From Flavobacterium sp. TR2 (lineage in GTDB: Bacteria > Bacteroidota > Bacteroidia > Flavobacteriales > Flavobacteriaceae), in NCBI RefSeq assembly GCF_025252405.1, contig NZ_CP104307.1:3286001-3350000 (forward strand): DNA of 64,000 bases, given 5' to 3'. Shown one piece after another: positions 1 to 6,741 of the stretch. The position numbers were made by a program, and so were the translations under genes. Every line of letters begins with the position of its first letter. Position 1 is the stretch's first letter. The notes beneath the pieces were generated by a model. The model ran no database searches, was not told the origin of the DNA, and saw only the letters and a list, made by a program, of their open reading frames with translations.

Positions 1-1
1 T

Positions 2-241
2 TCAAAAAATCTTGACAAATATATTGGGCTTTATCGTATACAAAGAAACAAAATGTCAACTGCTAATATAAATGCTTGGAAAAATGCAACTACGCAAGCA
101 CAAAAACTTAATAACCAAATTGCAAAGCTGGAAGAACAATATGCTGGCAATTACTCATTTACTCCGTTTGATAGGATGATGGGTTTGAGACAGCAATTTA
201 CTGATAACTTGGGAGCTTCTAAGGGCGTTCTCGGGATGTAA
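2..241 (+). CDS. 3' end of unknown gene (partial)
   Basis: The frame is open from the first bases of the window, through an internal ATG at 53, to a TAA at 239-241, so this is the C-terminal end (about 79 codons) of a gene that starts upstream. The visible part is hydrophilic and probably helical, rich in Gln, Asn and Lys, with no membrane segment and no motif I recognise. Starting at the ATG at 53 would give a 62-residue protein, but nothing marks that ATG as the real start because the upstream frame has no stop. It is followed directly by a strong terminator shared with the converging gene. Confidence 0.6.
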   Translation, partial: SKNLDKYIGLYRIQRNKMSTANINAWKNATTQAQKLNNQIAKLEEQYAGNYSFTPFDRMMGLRQQFTDNLGASKGVLGM

Positions 242-249
242 TAAAAGAA

Positions 250-278
250 AAACCCTGCTTCATTAGAGCAGGGTTTCT
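250..278. terminator. Bidirectional terminator
   Basis: A hairpin AAACCCTGCT / AGCAGGGTTT with a 7-base loop is flanked by A-rich sequence on the left and T-rich sequence on the right. It lies between two converging genes and would stop transcription from both sides. Confidence 0.8.
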
Positions 279-291
279 TTTATAAAATATT

Positions 292-621
292 TTATTCTTC
301 TTCAGTTTCTTCTAATTCAAGAATTCCATTTTCGCGAACGAAATATCCACCTTCTTTCCAATCTCTATTTTCTTCACACCATGCCAGTAAATCACCGATA
401 AAACCGAAAATTACAGCTAATCCTGTTGCTTGCATGTAGTTAATCGATCCATCGACCTCTCTCATTTTTACAAGTCTTTTATGAAGAGCTTTATTTCCTT
501 TTAATACAAAAGTAATTGAACTACCAACTTTTAATTGGCTATCAGGAATAACCTTCCCACTTTTTATAATATTAGCAACAATGAAAGCTGTGTCAACTGT
601 TGGGTAGTAATTATCTCCCAT
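292..621 (-). CDS. Hypothetical protein, 109 aa
   Basis: I do not recognise this small soluble protein. It has a moderately hydrophobic stretch (about residues 66-80) that is not a clear membrane segment, and a very acidic C-terminus ending in a Glu run. It begins 4 bases after the stop of the gene at 626-997, so the two are almost certainly co-transcribed from the promoter near 1132. The pair sits in an accessory island next to small-peptide genes and transposases. Confidence 0.65.
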   Translation of the reverse strand: MGDNYYPTVDTAFIVANIIKSGKVIPDSQLKVGSSITFVLKGNKALHKRLVKMREVDGSINYMQATGLAVIFGFIGDLLAWCEENRDWKEGGYFVRENGILELEETEEE

Positions 622-625
622 ACGC

Positions 626-997
626 TTATGCCAGTTCTAATTTATGAGCAACTTGTTCACCAGTCTGCATTATATGATCATAAACAACATTTGTGGAATT
701 AAATGACATAGAAATAAAATCCTTGTTTTGATCATTAAAACTCCAACCTAAGATTTTTAATTCTGATTCTAATCCTTTACCAAATTTTTCAGCGTTCAGA
801 CAAAATAACTCAATAGATTCTTGTACAGCTATTTCTGCATCAACCTCATCTTTAGCAAAAGTTTTCATCCCTAATAAAGGAATTTCAACAGCAAAAATAT
901 CGTCCTCTCCTTGTTTATCCCAGATAGGCATAACAACAGAGACTGATGCTAATTTGCCATCTTTTCTTACTATGTCTATGTTTGCTTCTTGATTCAT
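626..997 (-). CDS. Hypothetical protein, 123 aa
   Basis: The frame is open from 1084, but I prefer the ATG at 997: the extra 29 residues are Asn/Lys/Gln-rich and low in information, whereas the segment from 997 looks like a folded alternating alpha/beta domain. I see no signal peptide, membrane segment or known motif. It is the first gene of a two-gene minus-strand operon with the 109-residue protein. A promoter with flanking direct repeats lies upstream (1117-1167), so expression is probably under a dedicated repressor. Function unknown. Confidence 0.6.
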   Translation of the reverse strand: MNQEANIDIVRKDGKLASVSVVMPIWDKQGEDDIFAVEIPLLGMKTFAKDEVDAEIAVQESIELFCLNAEKFGKGLESELKILGWSFNDQNKDFISMSFNSTNVVYDHIMQTGEQVAHKLELA

Positions 998-1116
998 CTT
1001 TTTTGATTTAAATGTTATTTGGTTGTTTTGGAATGGTTTTTGGCTGTGTTTACGGTTTTCCGTATTCAAAAGTAATAATGACATAAAAAAATATGTTATA
1101 TAATTTTACTTTTTTA

Positions 1117-1167
1117 TTACAATTTACATTGCAAATATAGCAACAAATCGTTACAATTTACACATTG
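1117..1167 (-). promoter_or_regulatory. Promoter with flanking direct-repeat operators
   Basis: On the minus strand TATATTTG (1132-1139) matches the Bacteroidota -7 consensus TAnnTTTG. It lies between two copies of TTACAATTTACA (1117-1128 and 1151-1162), 34 bases apart, each followed by a CATTG (TTACAATTTACATTG and TTACAATTTACACATTG). Direct repeats spaced about three helical turns apart around a -7 box suggest a repressor or activator site. A clear -33 box is not visible, so promoter strength is uncertain. Confidence 0.45.
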
Positions 1168-1182
1168 TGAAGAAATGAACAT

Positions 1183-1234
1183 TACTGAAGTTTTTTATCT
1201 TCGAACGAATGTTCGAAGATAAAAAACTTCAGTA
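1183..1234. repeat. Perfect 24-bp inverted repeat, 4-base loop
   Basis: The arms at 1183-1206 and 1211-1234 are exact reverse complements, starting TACTGAAG and ending CTTCAGTA, around the loop GAAT. It is not next to the end of any gene I can see, and there is no T tract after the stem, so it is not an ordinary terminator. It could be a folded small RNA, a recombination or replication site, or a small palindromic mobile element. Confidence 0.85.
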
Positions 1235-1399
1235 TCATGCAACAAAAGTATTATTAAAATTCGAATAAAACAAGTCAATTCAATAAATTTTAGTCTTATT
1301 GTAGATAGTTAAATGCAAATTTCGGTATAAAATTCCGAAGAAAAAATTTGCTGTAAAGAAATTGAACACATTTGCAAGGTGAAAATTAGAGACTATAGG

Positions 1400-1430
1400 C
1401 CGTCTGCACCACCAGACGGTTTTTCTTTTT
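1400..1430 (+). terminator. Rho-independent terminator
   Basis: The stem CCGTCTG / CAGACGG with a 6-base loop is followed by TTTTTCTTTTT on the plus strand. No plus-strand gene ends here, so it may end an unannotated RNA or be the fossil of the terminator-containing 3' end of the duplicated small gene at 2350-2493, which has the same arrangement. Confidence 0.6.
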
Positions 1431-1437
1431 CCGCAGA

Positions 1438-1551
1438 TTAATCTTCGTTAACAACTTCTTTCTTGTTGTCAAGCTGATTCTCTAAAACTGTTTATTGTTC
1501 TTCTTTTACAGGTGCAAAACTTTCTTGAATGTGATTTGAAAGTGTTTTCAT
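1438..1551 (-). pseudogene. Broken copy of the 47-aa acidic peptide gene
   Basis: The first 19 codons from the ATG at 1551 encode the same residues as the start of the gene at 2350-2493, and the following DNA stays alignable with it. In this copy a TAA occurs at 1492-1494 and a second in-frame TAA at 1438-1440. The shared region continues into the terminator hairpin at 1400-1430. It is a diverged duplicate that now encodes at most a 19-residue peptide. Confidence 0.7.
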
Positions 1552-1831
1552 GATATCTTTGTTTAAGTTATATAGTATGTATAATTAAACAACAATCAAC
1601 AGGTTAAATCATTTCTCATGCAAATGTATATCCTAAGTAAAGAAGAAAAGAATTTTTATTATGGTGTTTTCAGTAGTTTCAGGAATCTTATTGTTTAGTT
1701 TTTAAATACGAAAACAGGAAGATTGATTGCAAAAAAAGCGATGAATGAAAATTGGATATGACTAATAAAATATGTTATAAAGTAATATAATATATTACTG
1801 AATTGTATTTTTAATTACTTTTGTACCATAG

Positions 1832-1868
1832 AAAAAACCACCAGAACCTGAAAAGAAGTCTAGTGGTT
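1832..1868 (-). terminator. Terminator of the 32-aa peptide gene
   Basis: Read on the minus strand, an imperfect stem with arms AACCACTAGAC and GTTCTGGTGGTT is followed by a T tract. It starts a few bases past the stop codon of the peptide gene at 1876-1974. Confidence 0.6.
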
Positions 1869-1875
1869 AAAAAGA

Positions 1876-1974
1876 TTATTTTTTGCATGCCAAGATAAGT
1901 TTTCTAACTTCCTTGACAAGGTGGGCTGCCTGAGACAATATCAAAGCCCCGCATAATGATAATAGTATTTTCAT
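1876..1974 (-). CDS. 32-aa hydrophobic cationic peptide, toxin-like
   Basis: The frame from ATG 1974 to TAA 1876 encodes a peptide with a hydrophobic N-terminal helix (MKILLSLCGALIL) and a basic C-terminal half ending in ACKK, with Cys at positions 8 and 30. This architecture, one short membrane helix plus a Lys/Arg-rich tail, is like type I toxins. It has its own apparent promoter (2080-2112), a leader of about 100 bases containing a hairpin, and its own terminator (1832-1868), so it looks like an independent small gene. There is no Shine-Dalgarno, which is normal in this phylum. A harmless small membrane protein is the alternative. Confidence 0.5.
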   Translation of the reverse strand: MKILLSLCGALILSQAAHLVKEVRKLILACKK

Positions 1975-2016
1975 CACAACGAAAATAATTGGGATTGATT
2001 AATAATTCCAACTTCA

Positions 2017-2048
2017 AAACCAAAAGTCGGAAGCTTTTGGTTTTTTTT
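2017..2048 (+). terminator. Terminator (plus); leader hairpin (minus)
   Basis: AACCAAAAG / CTTTTGGTT form a stem followed by eight Ts on the plus strand. On the minus strand the same hairpin falls in the 5' leader of the 32-residue peptide gene, where it could affect translation. Confidence 0.7.
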
Positions 2049-2079
2049 ATGGCTTCAAATGACTTACTCATCTGCATCA

Positions 2080-2112
2080 CAAATATACTGCCTTATTGGA
2101 GAAAATATCAAA
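2080..2112 (-). promoter_or_regulatory. Promoter for the 32-aa peptide gene
   Basis: On the minus strand TTTG (2109-2112) is followed after 21 bases by TATATTTG (2080-2087), a close match to the Bacteroidota -33/-7 consensus. Transcription would start near 2074, about 100 bases before the peptide's ATG. Confidence 0.55.
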
Positions 2113-2343
2113 TCTACCCCAAACAGCTATAAACGAACAAATAATGCATACTTTTTAGCTGAAACTACCCCCGTAATGTCAAAAATATGTTTGTTTTTAT
2201 TTGTTTTCGTACATTTTTCACAAACAATAATTAGAACTAGTTATTAACATAATTATCAACAATCAGGAATTCATGTATTATAATACAAAATCAATACTTT
2301 CATATCTCTTCAAATTTATCTGTTAGGAATATTTAAAGGAAAA

Positions 2344-2362
2344 ACCGTCTTATTCAGACGGT
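2344..2362. terminator. Terminator overlapping a stop codon
   Basis: The hairpin ACCGTCT / AGACGGT is flanked by A/T runs on both sides. Its stem includes the last codons and the TAA of the 47-residue gene, so the end of the coding region doubles as the terminator. Confidence 0.7.
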
Positions 2363-2493
2363 TTTTCTTTTTCCTTAGATTCATCTTCATTAACAGCCTC
2401 CTCTTCCTTGCTGTCAATTTGATTCTCGATAACAATTTGTTCTTCTTTTACAGGTGCAAAACTTTCTTGAATGTGATTTGAAAGTGTTTTCAT
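2350..2493 (-). CDS. Small acidic protein, 47 aa
   Basis: I chose the ATG at 2493 over one at 2544 because a diverged copy (1438-1551) preserves homology from exactly this codon, and the upstream extension is A/T-rich with no sign of coding. The protein begins MKTLSNHIQESF, then becomes a highly charged tail of Glu and Lys. It has no Cys, no signal and no membrane segment. Its stop codon lies inside a terminator hairpin, and both copies keep that arrangement. I do not recognise the family; it may be a small regulatory or adaptor protein carried with the mobile genes nearby. Confidence 0.55.
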   Translation of the reverse strand: MKTLSNHIQESFAPVKEEQIVIENQIDSKEEEAVNEDESKEKEKPSE

Positions 2494-2581
2494 GATATAT
2501 TGTTTTAATATTATATTGGTATATATGTATAATAAAACAATCACCCTGAGTGGTACTAAAAGATTTCTGAGATAATGTATA

Positions 2582-3739
2582 TTATATTAGATGTAATTTA
2601 TCAAATTCTTCGATCGTCATATAACCTATAGCTGAATGCCTCCTTTTCTTGTTGTACCAGTTTTCGATGTATTCGAATACTTCAATTCTTAACTGTTTTC
2701 TCGATAACAGTTTATTTCCTGTTAGTAACTCAGATTTAAAATAGCAAAAAAAGCTTTCGCAAACGGCATTGTCATTATGATCTTCTCTACGGCTCATGCT
2801 TCTTTTAACAAATTTATAAGAGTCTAGCGCATTGGTAAAAAGTTTATTAGCATATTGAACACCTCGATCGGAATGGAATATTAATTCTTTAGTAATTTTT
2901 CTATTATTGACGGCCATTTTCAAAGCGGGCAAAGTTGTTTCTTTAGTGCTCATTCTTGTACTTAAATTCCATCCTATGATTTTCCTATCAAATAAATCCA
3001 TTACAATGGTAAGATACAAAAAGCCTTTTGTAGTCTGTATGTATGTTATATCTGAAACCCACGCTTTAGCACACTCCGTAACTGTAAATTCTCTATTTAA
3101 AATATTTGGAACTACATAATGATTATGAAATGAATCGGTTGTGACCTTGTATTTTCTTTTAATTTTTCTGCGCAGACCCAACATTCTCATGTATTTTTTT
3201 ACTGAAGAGTTTTTTATTTTAAATCCTCTACTTTGAAGCTCTCTTGTAATTTTGAAGCATCCATATCTTCGCTTAAATTCATAATAAATAGATGCAATTT
3301 CTTTCTTTAATAAAATAACTCTAGCTTCTGTATCTGTAAGTTCCTGTTTTTTTGTTCTGTAATACGTAGTTTCTGATACTTCTAATACAGCTAACATTTT
3401 TGCAATTGAAAATTCTGATTTATTATTTTCAATGAAATTTTTAGTCATTATTTTTCCTTGTGAAACATATTTGGTTCCTCTTTTTAATATCTCGAACGTA
3501 ATTTTCGAATTTTCAACTTTTCTTTTAAGCTCTCTAATGACAGCTTGTTCCGTAGTTAAATTAGGGTTACCAGCACCTGGAAAACTTCTTTCTCCAAATT
3601 TTTCAAAGTCTTTTCGCCATTTGTACAAATTATCCGAACTTATTCCCAACTCTCTTGCAAGACACGCTAGTTGTCCTTTACCTCGCTCATAACTTAATTT
3701 AACTGCATTCACTTTAAAAGTACGTTCGTATGTTTTCAT
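2582..3739 (-). CDS. IS3-family transposase, single-frame OrfAB
   Basis: This 385-residue protein has an N-terminal helix-turn-helix of the IS3 OrfA type (about residues 8-45, with the WRKDFEKFG turn) followed by a full OrfB-type integrase core. The catalytic triad is present: D230 in WVSDITYI, D291 in FHSDRGVQYA and E328 in VCESFF, with the spacing expected for DD(35)E enzymes, then the C-terminal WYNKKRRHSAIGY motif. IS3 elements usually make OrfAB by a -1 frameshift between two frames; here both parts are fused in one frame. I could not find convincing terminal inverted repeats around it. A catalytically dead paralogue lies 27 bases upstream in the same orientation. Confidence 0.9.
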   Translation of the reverse strand: MKTYERTFKVNAVKLSYERGKGQLACLARELGISSDNLYKWRKDFEKFGERSFPGAGNPNLTTEQAVIRELKRKVENSKITFEILKRGTKYVSQGKIMTKNFIENNKSEFSIAKMLAVLEVSETTYYRTKKQELTDTEARVILLKKEIASIYYEFKRRYGCFKITRELQSRGFKIKNSSVKKYMRMLGLRRKIKRKYKVTTDSFHNHYVVPNILNREFTVTECAKAWVSDITYIQTTKGFLYLTIVMDLFDRKIIGWNLSTRMSTKETTLPALKMAVNNRKITKELIFHSDRGVQYANKLFTNALDSYKFVKRSMSRREDHNDNAVCESFFCYFKSELLTGNKLLSRKQLRIEVFEYIENWYNKKRRHSAIGYMTIEEFDKLHLI

Positions 3740-3766
3740 ACTATAAATTTAATAATGAATGTGAGC

Positions 3767-4870
3767 CTATTTTTGATTTTCGAAATATTCAAATATTTTT
3801 TCTTGCATTTGCTTTTTTGTAATAAGCATTTTTGAATCAATCAACTCAGATTTAAGCGAATTAAAAGAGTCTCCAGATATAGTATTATCAGAACGATTTA
3901 CCTTTCTATCCATACTTCGTCTAATAAATTTATAAGAGTCTAGTTTATTACTAAAAATTCTGCTAGCGTATTGACTACTTGAATGAGAATGAAATATTAA
4001 TCCTTTCATCACTTTTCTATTTTTAACAGCCATTTCCCACACAGGAAGAGTAGTCTCTTTAACAGTTAATCCATTACTTAAATTCCATCCAATAATTTTC
4101 CTGTCAAATAAATCCATAATAATTGTTAAAAATAAAAATCCATTGGATGTTTTTAATCTAATTATCCCCGAAACCCATACTTTAGAAGGTTCTTCAACTA
4201 TAAACTTCTGATTTAAAATGTTAGGAAACATATAAGGATTATAAATTGAAGCAGTCTTAAGTCTATAGTTTCTCCTAATCTTGCTAACTAGTCCAAGATT
4301 CCTCATATGAATACACACTTGACCTGTTTTTATTTTAAACCCTCGACTTTGCAATTCTGCGGCAATTTTCGGACCACCATAAAGTTCTTTGTATTCATAA
4401 AATATGGAAATTATTTCTTCTTTTAATATTTGAGTTTGGCGTTTTGTAGGAGTAAGTAGCTGATTCTTCCATTTCTTATATGCTATAACAGATGTCCCTA
4501 AAATATTACACATTTTTGAAATTGCATACTTGTCAGAATGGTCTTTAATAAATTGAAAAATGGCAATTTTTCCTCCAGAAGTATATTTGCTTGCATTTTT
4601 GAAGATTTCAATTTTAAGTTCTGTGTTTTTAAGCTCCTTTTTAAGCTTTCTTTTTTGTTCACAAAATCTTTTTTGTTCATCGTTTAATCTCGTGAAGCCA
4701 TGACCGCAAAAACTTGCTTCTCCATATTCACGAAGTTCTTGTCTCCACCGAATTATAAGTGACGGTGAAATTCCAAGTTCTCTTGCGCCTATGTAGCAAC
4801 CTATTCGATATCCTAATTGGACTGCCTCTACTTTAAAGTTACGATCGTAAACTCTGCTACCTTTTTTCAT
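3767..4870 (-). CDS. Catalytically dead IS3-type transposase paralogue
   Basis: This 367-residue protein aligns along nearly its full length with the neighbouring transposase, including the N-terminal HTH and the motifs ELQSRGFKIK, IMDLFDRKIIGWNLS and LDSYKF. All three catalytic positions are changed: D1 to G235 (WVSGII), D2 to H296 (FHSHSSSQYA) and E to G333 (ISGDSF). The conserved tail starting WYN is missing because the frame stops right after FEYFENQK. Despite this it has no frameshift or internal stop. It may be a decaying copy caught before its first nonsense mutation, or a DNA-binding protein derived from a transposase, possibly acting on the active neighbour. Confidence 0.8.
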   Translation of the reverse strand: MKKGSRVYDRNFKVEAVQLGYRIGCYIGARELGISPSLIIRWRQELREYGEASFCGHGFTRLNDEQKRFCEQKRKLKKELKNTELKIEIFKNASKYTSGGKIAIFQFIKDHSDKYAISKMCNILGTSVIAYKKWKNQLLTPTKRQTQILKEEIISIFYEYKELYGGPKIAAELQSRGFKIKTGQVCIHMRNLGLVSKIRRNYRLKTASIYNPYMFPNILNQKFIVEEPSKVWVSGIIRLKTSNGFLFLTIIMDLFDRKIIGWNLSNGLTVKETTLPVWEMAVKNRKVMKGLIFHSHSSSQYASRIFSNKLDSYKFIRRSMDRKVNRSDNTISGDSFNSLKSELIDSKMLITKKQMQEKIFEYFENQK

Positions 4871-4938
4871 TTCCTAAAGTTCAGGTTCTATTACATGAAT
4901 TTAAGAAATAAAATGACGTGAATATATATAAAACAATA

Positions 4939-4972
4939 AAAAGATAATGACATGCAGATATCATTATCTTTA
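4939..4972. terminator. A/T-rich hairpin, possible bidirectional terminator
   Basis: AAAGATAATGA and TCATTATCTTT form an 11-base stem flanked by A/T runs. It is upstream of both the transposase pair (minus) and the exporter operon (plus), so it may insulate the two. The rest of 4871-5095 shows only a TATATTTG at 5000-5007 without a well-placed -33 box. Confidence 0.45.
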
Positions 4973-5095
4973 TTAAAAAATCTTGTGGTATTAAAGATTT
5001 ATATTTGGTACACAGGATATATTATTATCAAAAATCTTATCTTTAACTAGTTGGTATGTCAGTAAATAGATGTATTCTGCTGCTATATTTTTAAC

Positions 5096-5240
5096 GGCTG
5101 TTTAGGTTAAGAACCCCATATTTTCATAAACAGTGTATTTTTTAAATCTAATTCGGTTGTTCTGGTAATTCCGAATTTATTTGAAACAATAAGTTTTTAT
5201 CACATTTCTATTTTATCCTGCTGTTTAAGTTAAACGGCAG
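5096..5240 (+). promoter_or_regulatory. Repeated palindromic operator upstream of exporter operon
   Basis: A 23-base near-perfect palindrome (5218-5240), CTGCTGTTTAA-G-TTAAACGGCAG with one mismatch, lies 46 bases before the TolC-like gene. A related sequence, GGCTGTTTAGGTTAA (5096-5110), matches its left part at 13 of 15 positions. Two similar sites upstream of an efflux operon fit a TetR- or AraC-type regulator encoded elsewhere. Confidence 0.45.
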
Positions 5241-5286
5241 AAGAAGTCGCTGGTTAAGTTATTTCAATTTTAAGAATATTATATAG

Positions 5287-6741
5287 ATGCACATAAAACT
5301 AAATTTTCTAAAGCTTTTTATTCTGTTTTGTTTTCTGTTTTCCTGTTCGAAAATGAAAGCACAAACGACTTCTCTTGAAGAATGTTTTTCTATAGCTAAG
5401 CAAAACAACCTCACTATAAAGCAGGCTCAGTCTGCATTGCTAACGGGCGAATACAATCTGCAAGCCGAGAAGAAAGGCTATCTTCCTAAGGTTGATCTTT
5501 TGTCGAGTTATTCTTATTTAGGGAATCCGCTGACGATAAATTTACAGACCGTTAAGGATGGTATTGTAGAAGGTTCGTCACAGCAGAGCGTAAATACGGC
5601 CAACGAAATTTATCATGAAATTACAGGAGGAAATTTACCGCAAGCAGCGCAGGACCGCATTTACGATGCTTCAAAAAAAGTGATTAGCGGCATTTATCCA
5701 GATTATAATCCTAGTTTAAGCAAACAGTCTTATTTTATTGCTGGAGTGGGAGTTCGCCAGCCTATTTTTCTTGGAAACAAAATAAATTCAAGCATCGATT
5801 TGGCTCAATCGGTTGCCAACTCGGCAGGAATCGGTGTGGAGCTTGCGGGTAAAGAAGTTGATTTTTTAATTGCAGTGCAATACCTCAGAATATTGTATCT
5901 CAATTCTTTAATTAAAAAACAAGAACAGATTGTAAATGCTTTAGACAAAAATAAAAATTACGCAGAAGAATTAGTTAAAAATAAAATACTGCCTCCGTAC
6001 CAAAAAAATTGGACAAATGTTGTTTTAATTCAGGCGCAAAGCCAGTATAATAACATTAAACTGGAAAAACAAAATGCCCATCTTGAATTGAATAAACTGA
6101 TGGGAGTTGATCTTGATACCCAAATAGTGATTTCGGATACTTTGCGATATGCCGAAATCAATCTAGAGAAACCTATGAAAGAGTATTGGCTTACAAATCC
6201 GGTTTACAGAATTGCAAACAACAAAATTACGTATGCCGAGACCGCAGAAAGAATCAGTAAATCAATGGCTTTGCCTAATATTTTTGCGATAGGAAATTAC
6301 AATCTGTATCAGAAAGATTTGCCGGTCTCTATTCCAGACTGGTTTGTAGGTCTAGAATTGCAATGGACTTTATACAATGGACAGACGAGCAAAAAGACTT
6401 TGGCTGCAAAACAGCTGATAGAAGAAGCCAAGTTAGGAGAGGAGAATTCCAGTTTAATGCTTCAGGTGCAATCCAGAGTTGCAAAAAACAAAATGAGTTC
6501 ACTGCAAAATGATGTTGATGCTATGGATGCAGCCAGAAAAGAAGCCACAACGACAAGCAGTTTAATTACCAAAAGAATGAACAATCAGCTGTCATCACCA
6601 AAAGATGTGAATGATGCTTTATTGATAGAAACAGAAATAGAGAAAGGATATTATACGGCAGTTTTAGGATATTATCTGGCATTAGCCGAATATTTCAATA
6701 GTTTAGGAAATCCAAGTCAAATAACGCAATTTATTAAATAG
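5287..6741 (+). CDS. TolC-family outer-membrane efflux protein
   Basis: This 484-residue protein starts with a hydrophobic signal (about residues 1-26, ending KMKAQ) and then has the two-repeat, coiled-coil-rich layout of outer-membrane efflux channels: SLEECFSIAKQNN near the start of repeat 1 and a second repeat with long amphipathic helices in the C-terminal half. It would form the trimeric outer-membrane duct for the inner-membrane exporter encoded next. The stop codon is followed immediately by the ATG of the HlyD-type gene, so translation is probably coupled. The substrate cannot be read from the sequence. Confidence 0.9.
   Translation: MHIKLNFLKLFILFCFLFSCSKMKAQTTSLEECFSIAKQNNLTIKQAQSALLTGEYNLQAEKKGYLPKVDLLSSYSYLGNPLTINLQTVKDGIVEGSSQQSVNTANEIYHEITGGNLPQAAQDRIYDASKKVISGIYPDYNPSLSKQSYFIAGVGVRQPIFLGNKINSSIDLAQSVANSAGIGVELAGKEVDFLIAVQYLRILYLNSLIKKQEQIVNALDKNKNYAEELVKNKILPPYQKNWTNVVLIQAQSQYNNIKLEKQNAHLELNKLMGVDLDTQIVISDTLRYAEINLEKPMKEYWLTNPVYRIANNKITYAETAERISKSMALPNIFAIGNYNLYQKDLPVSIPDWFVGLELQWTLYNGQTSKKTLAAKQLIEEAKLGEENSSLMLQVQSRVAKNKMSSLQNDVDAMDAARKEATTTSSLITKRMNNQLSSPKDVNDALLIETEIEKGYYTAVLGYYLALAEYFNSLGNPSQITQFIK

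Larger units (their letters stand above)
1816..2050 (+). ncRNA. Candidate antisense RNA over the 32-aa peptide gene
   Basis: A plus-strand TACTTTTG (1816-1823) matches TAnnTTTG exactly, and a strong plus-strand terminator (CCAAAAG stem and eight Ts) ends at about 2048. An RNA of roughly 220 bases between them would be fully complementary to the minus-strand peptide mRNA. No long plus-strand reading frame lies in it. A convincing -33 box is absent, so this is a prediction from the flanking signals only. Confidence 0.35.

Noticed and set aside
626..1084. Longer start at 1084 for the 123-residue protein
   Set aside because: The N-terminal extension is low-complexity; the ATG at 997 gives a compact domain. 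The choice is uncertain.
2059..2247. Open frame of 62 codons on the plus strand
   Set aside because: It has no promoter, no conserved-looking composition and covers the promoter region of the 32-residue peptide gene on the other strand.
2500..4930. Complete IS element with terminal inverted repeats
   Set aside because: I looked at both flanks of each transposase gene and could not find matching ends or a target duplication, so only the genes are reported.
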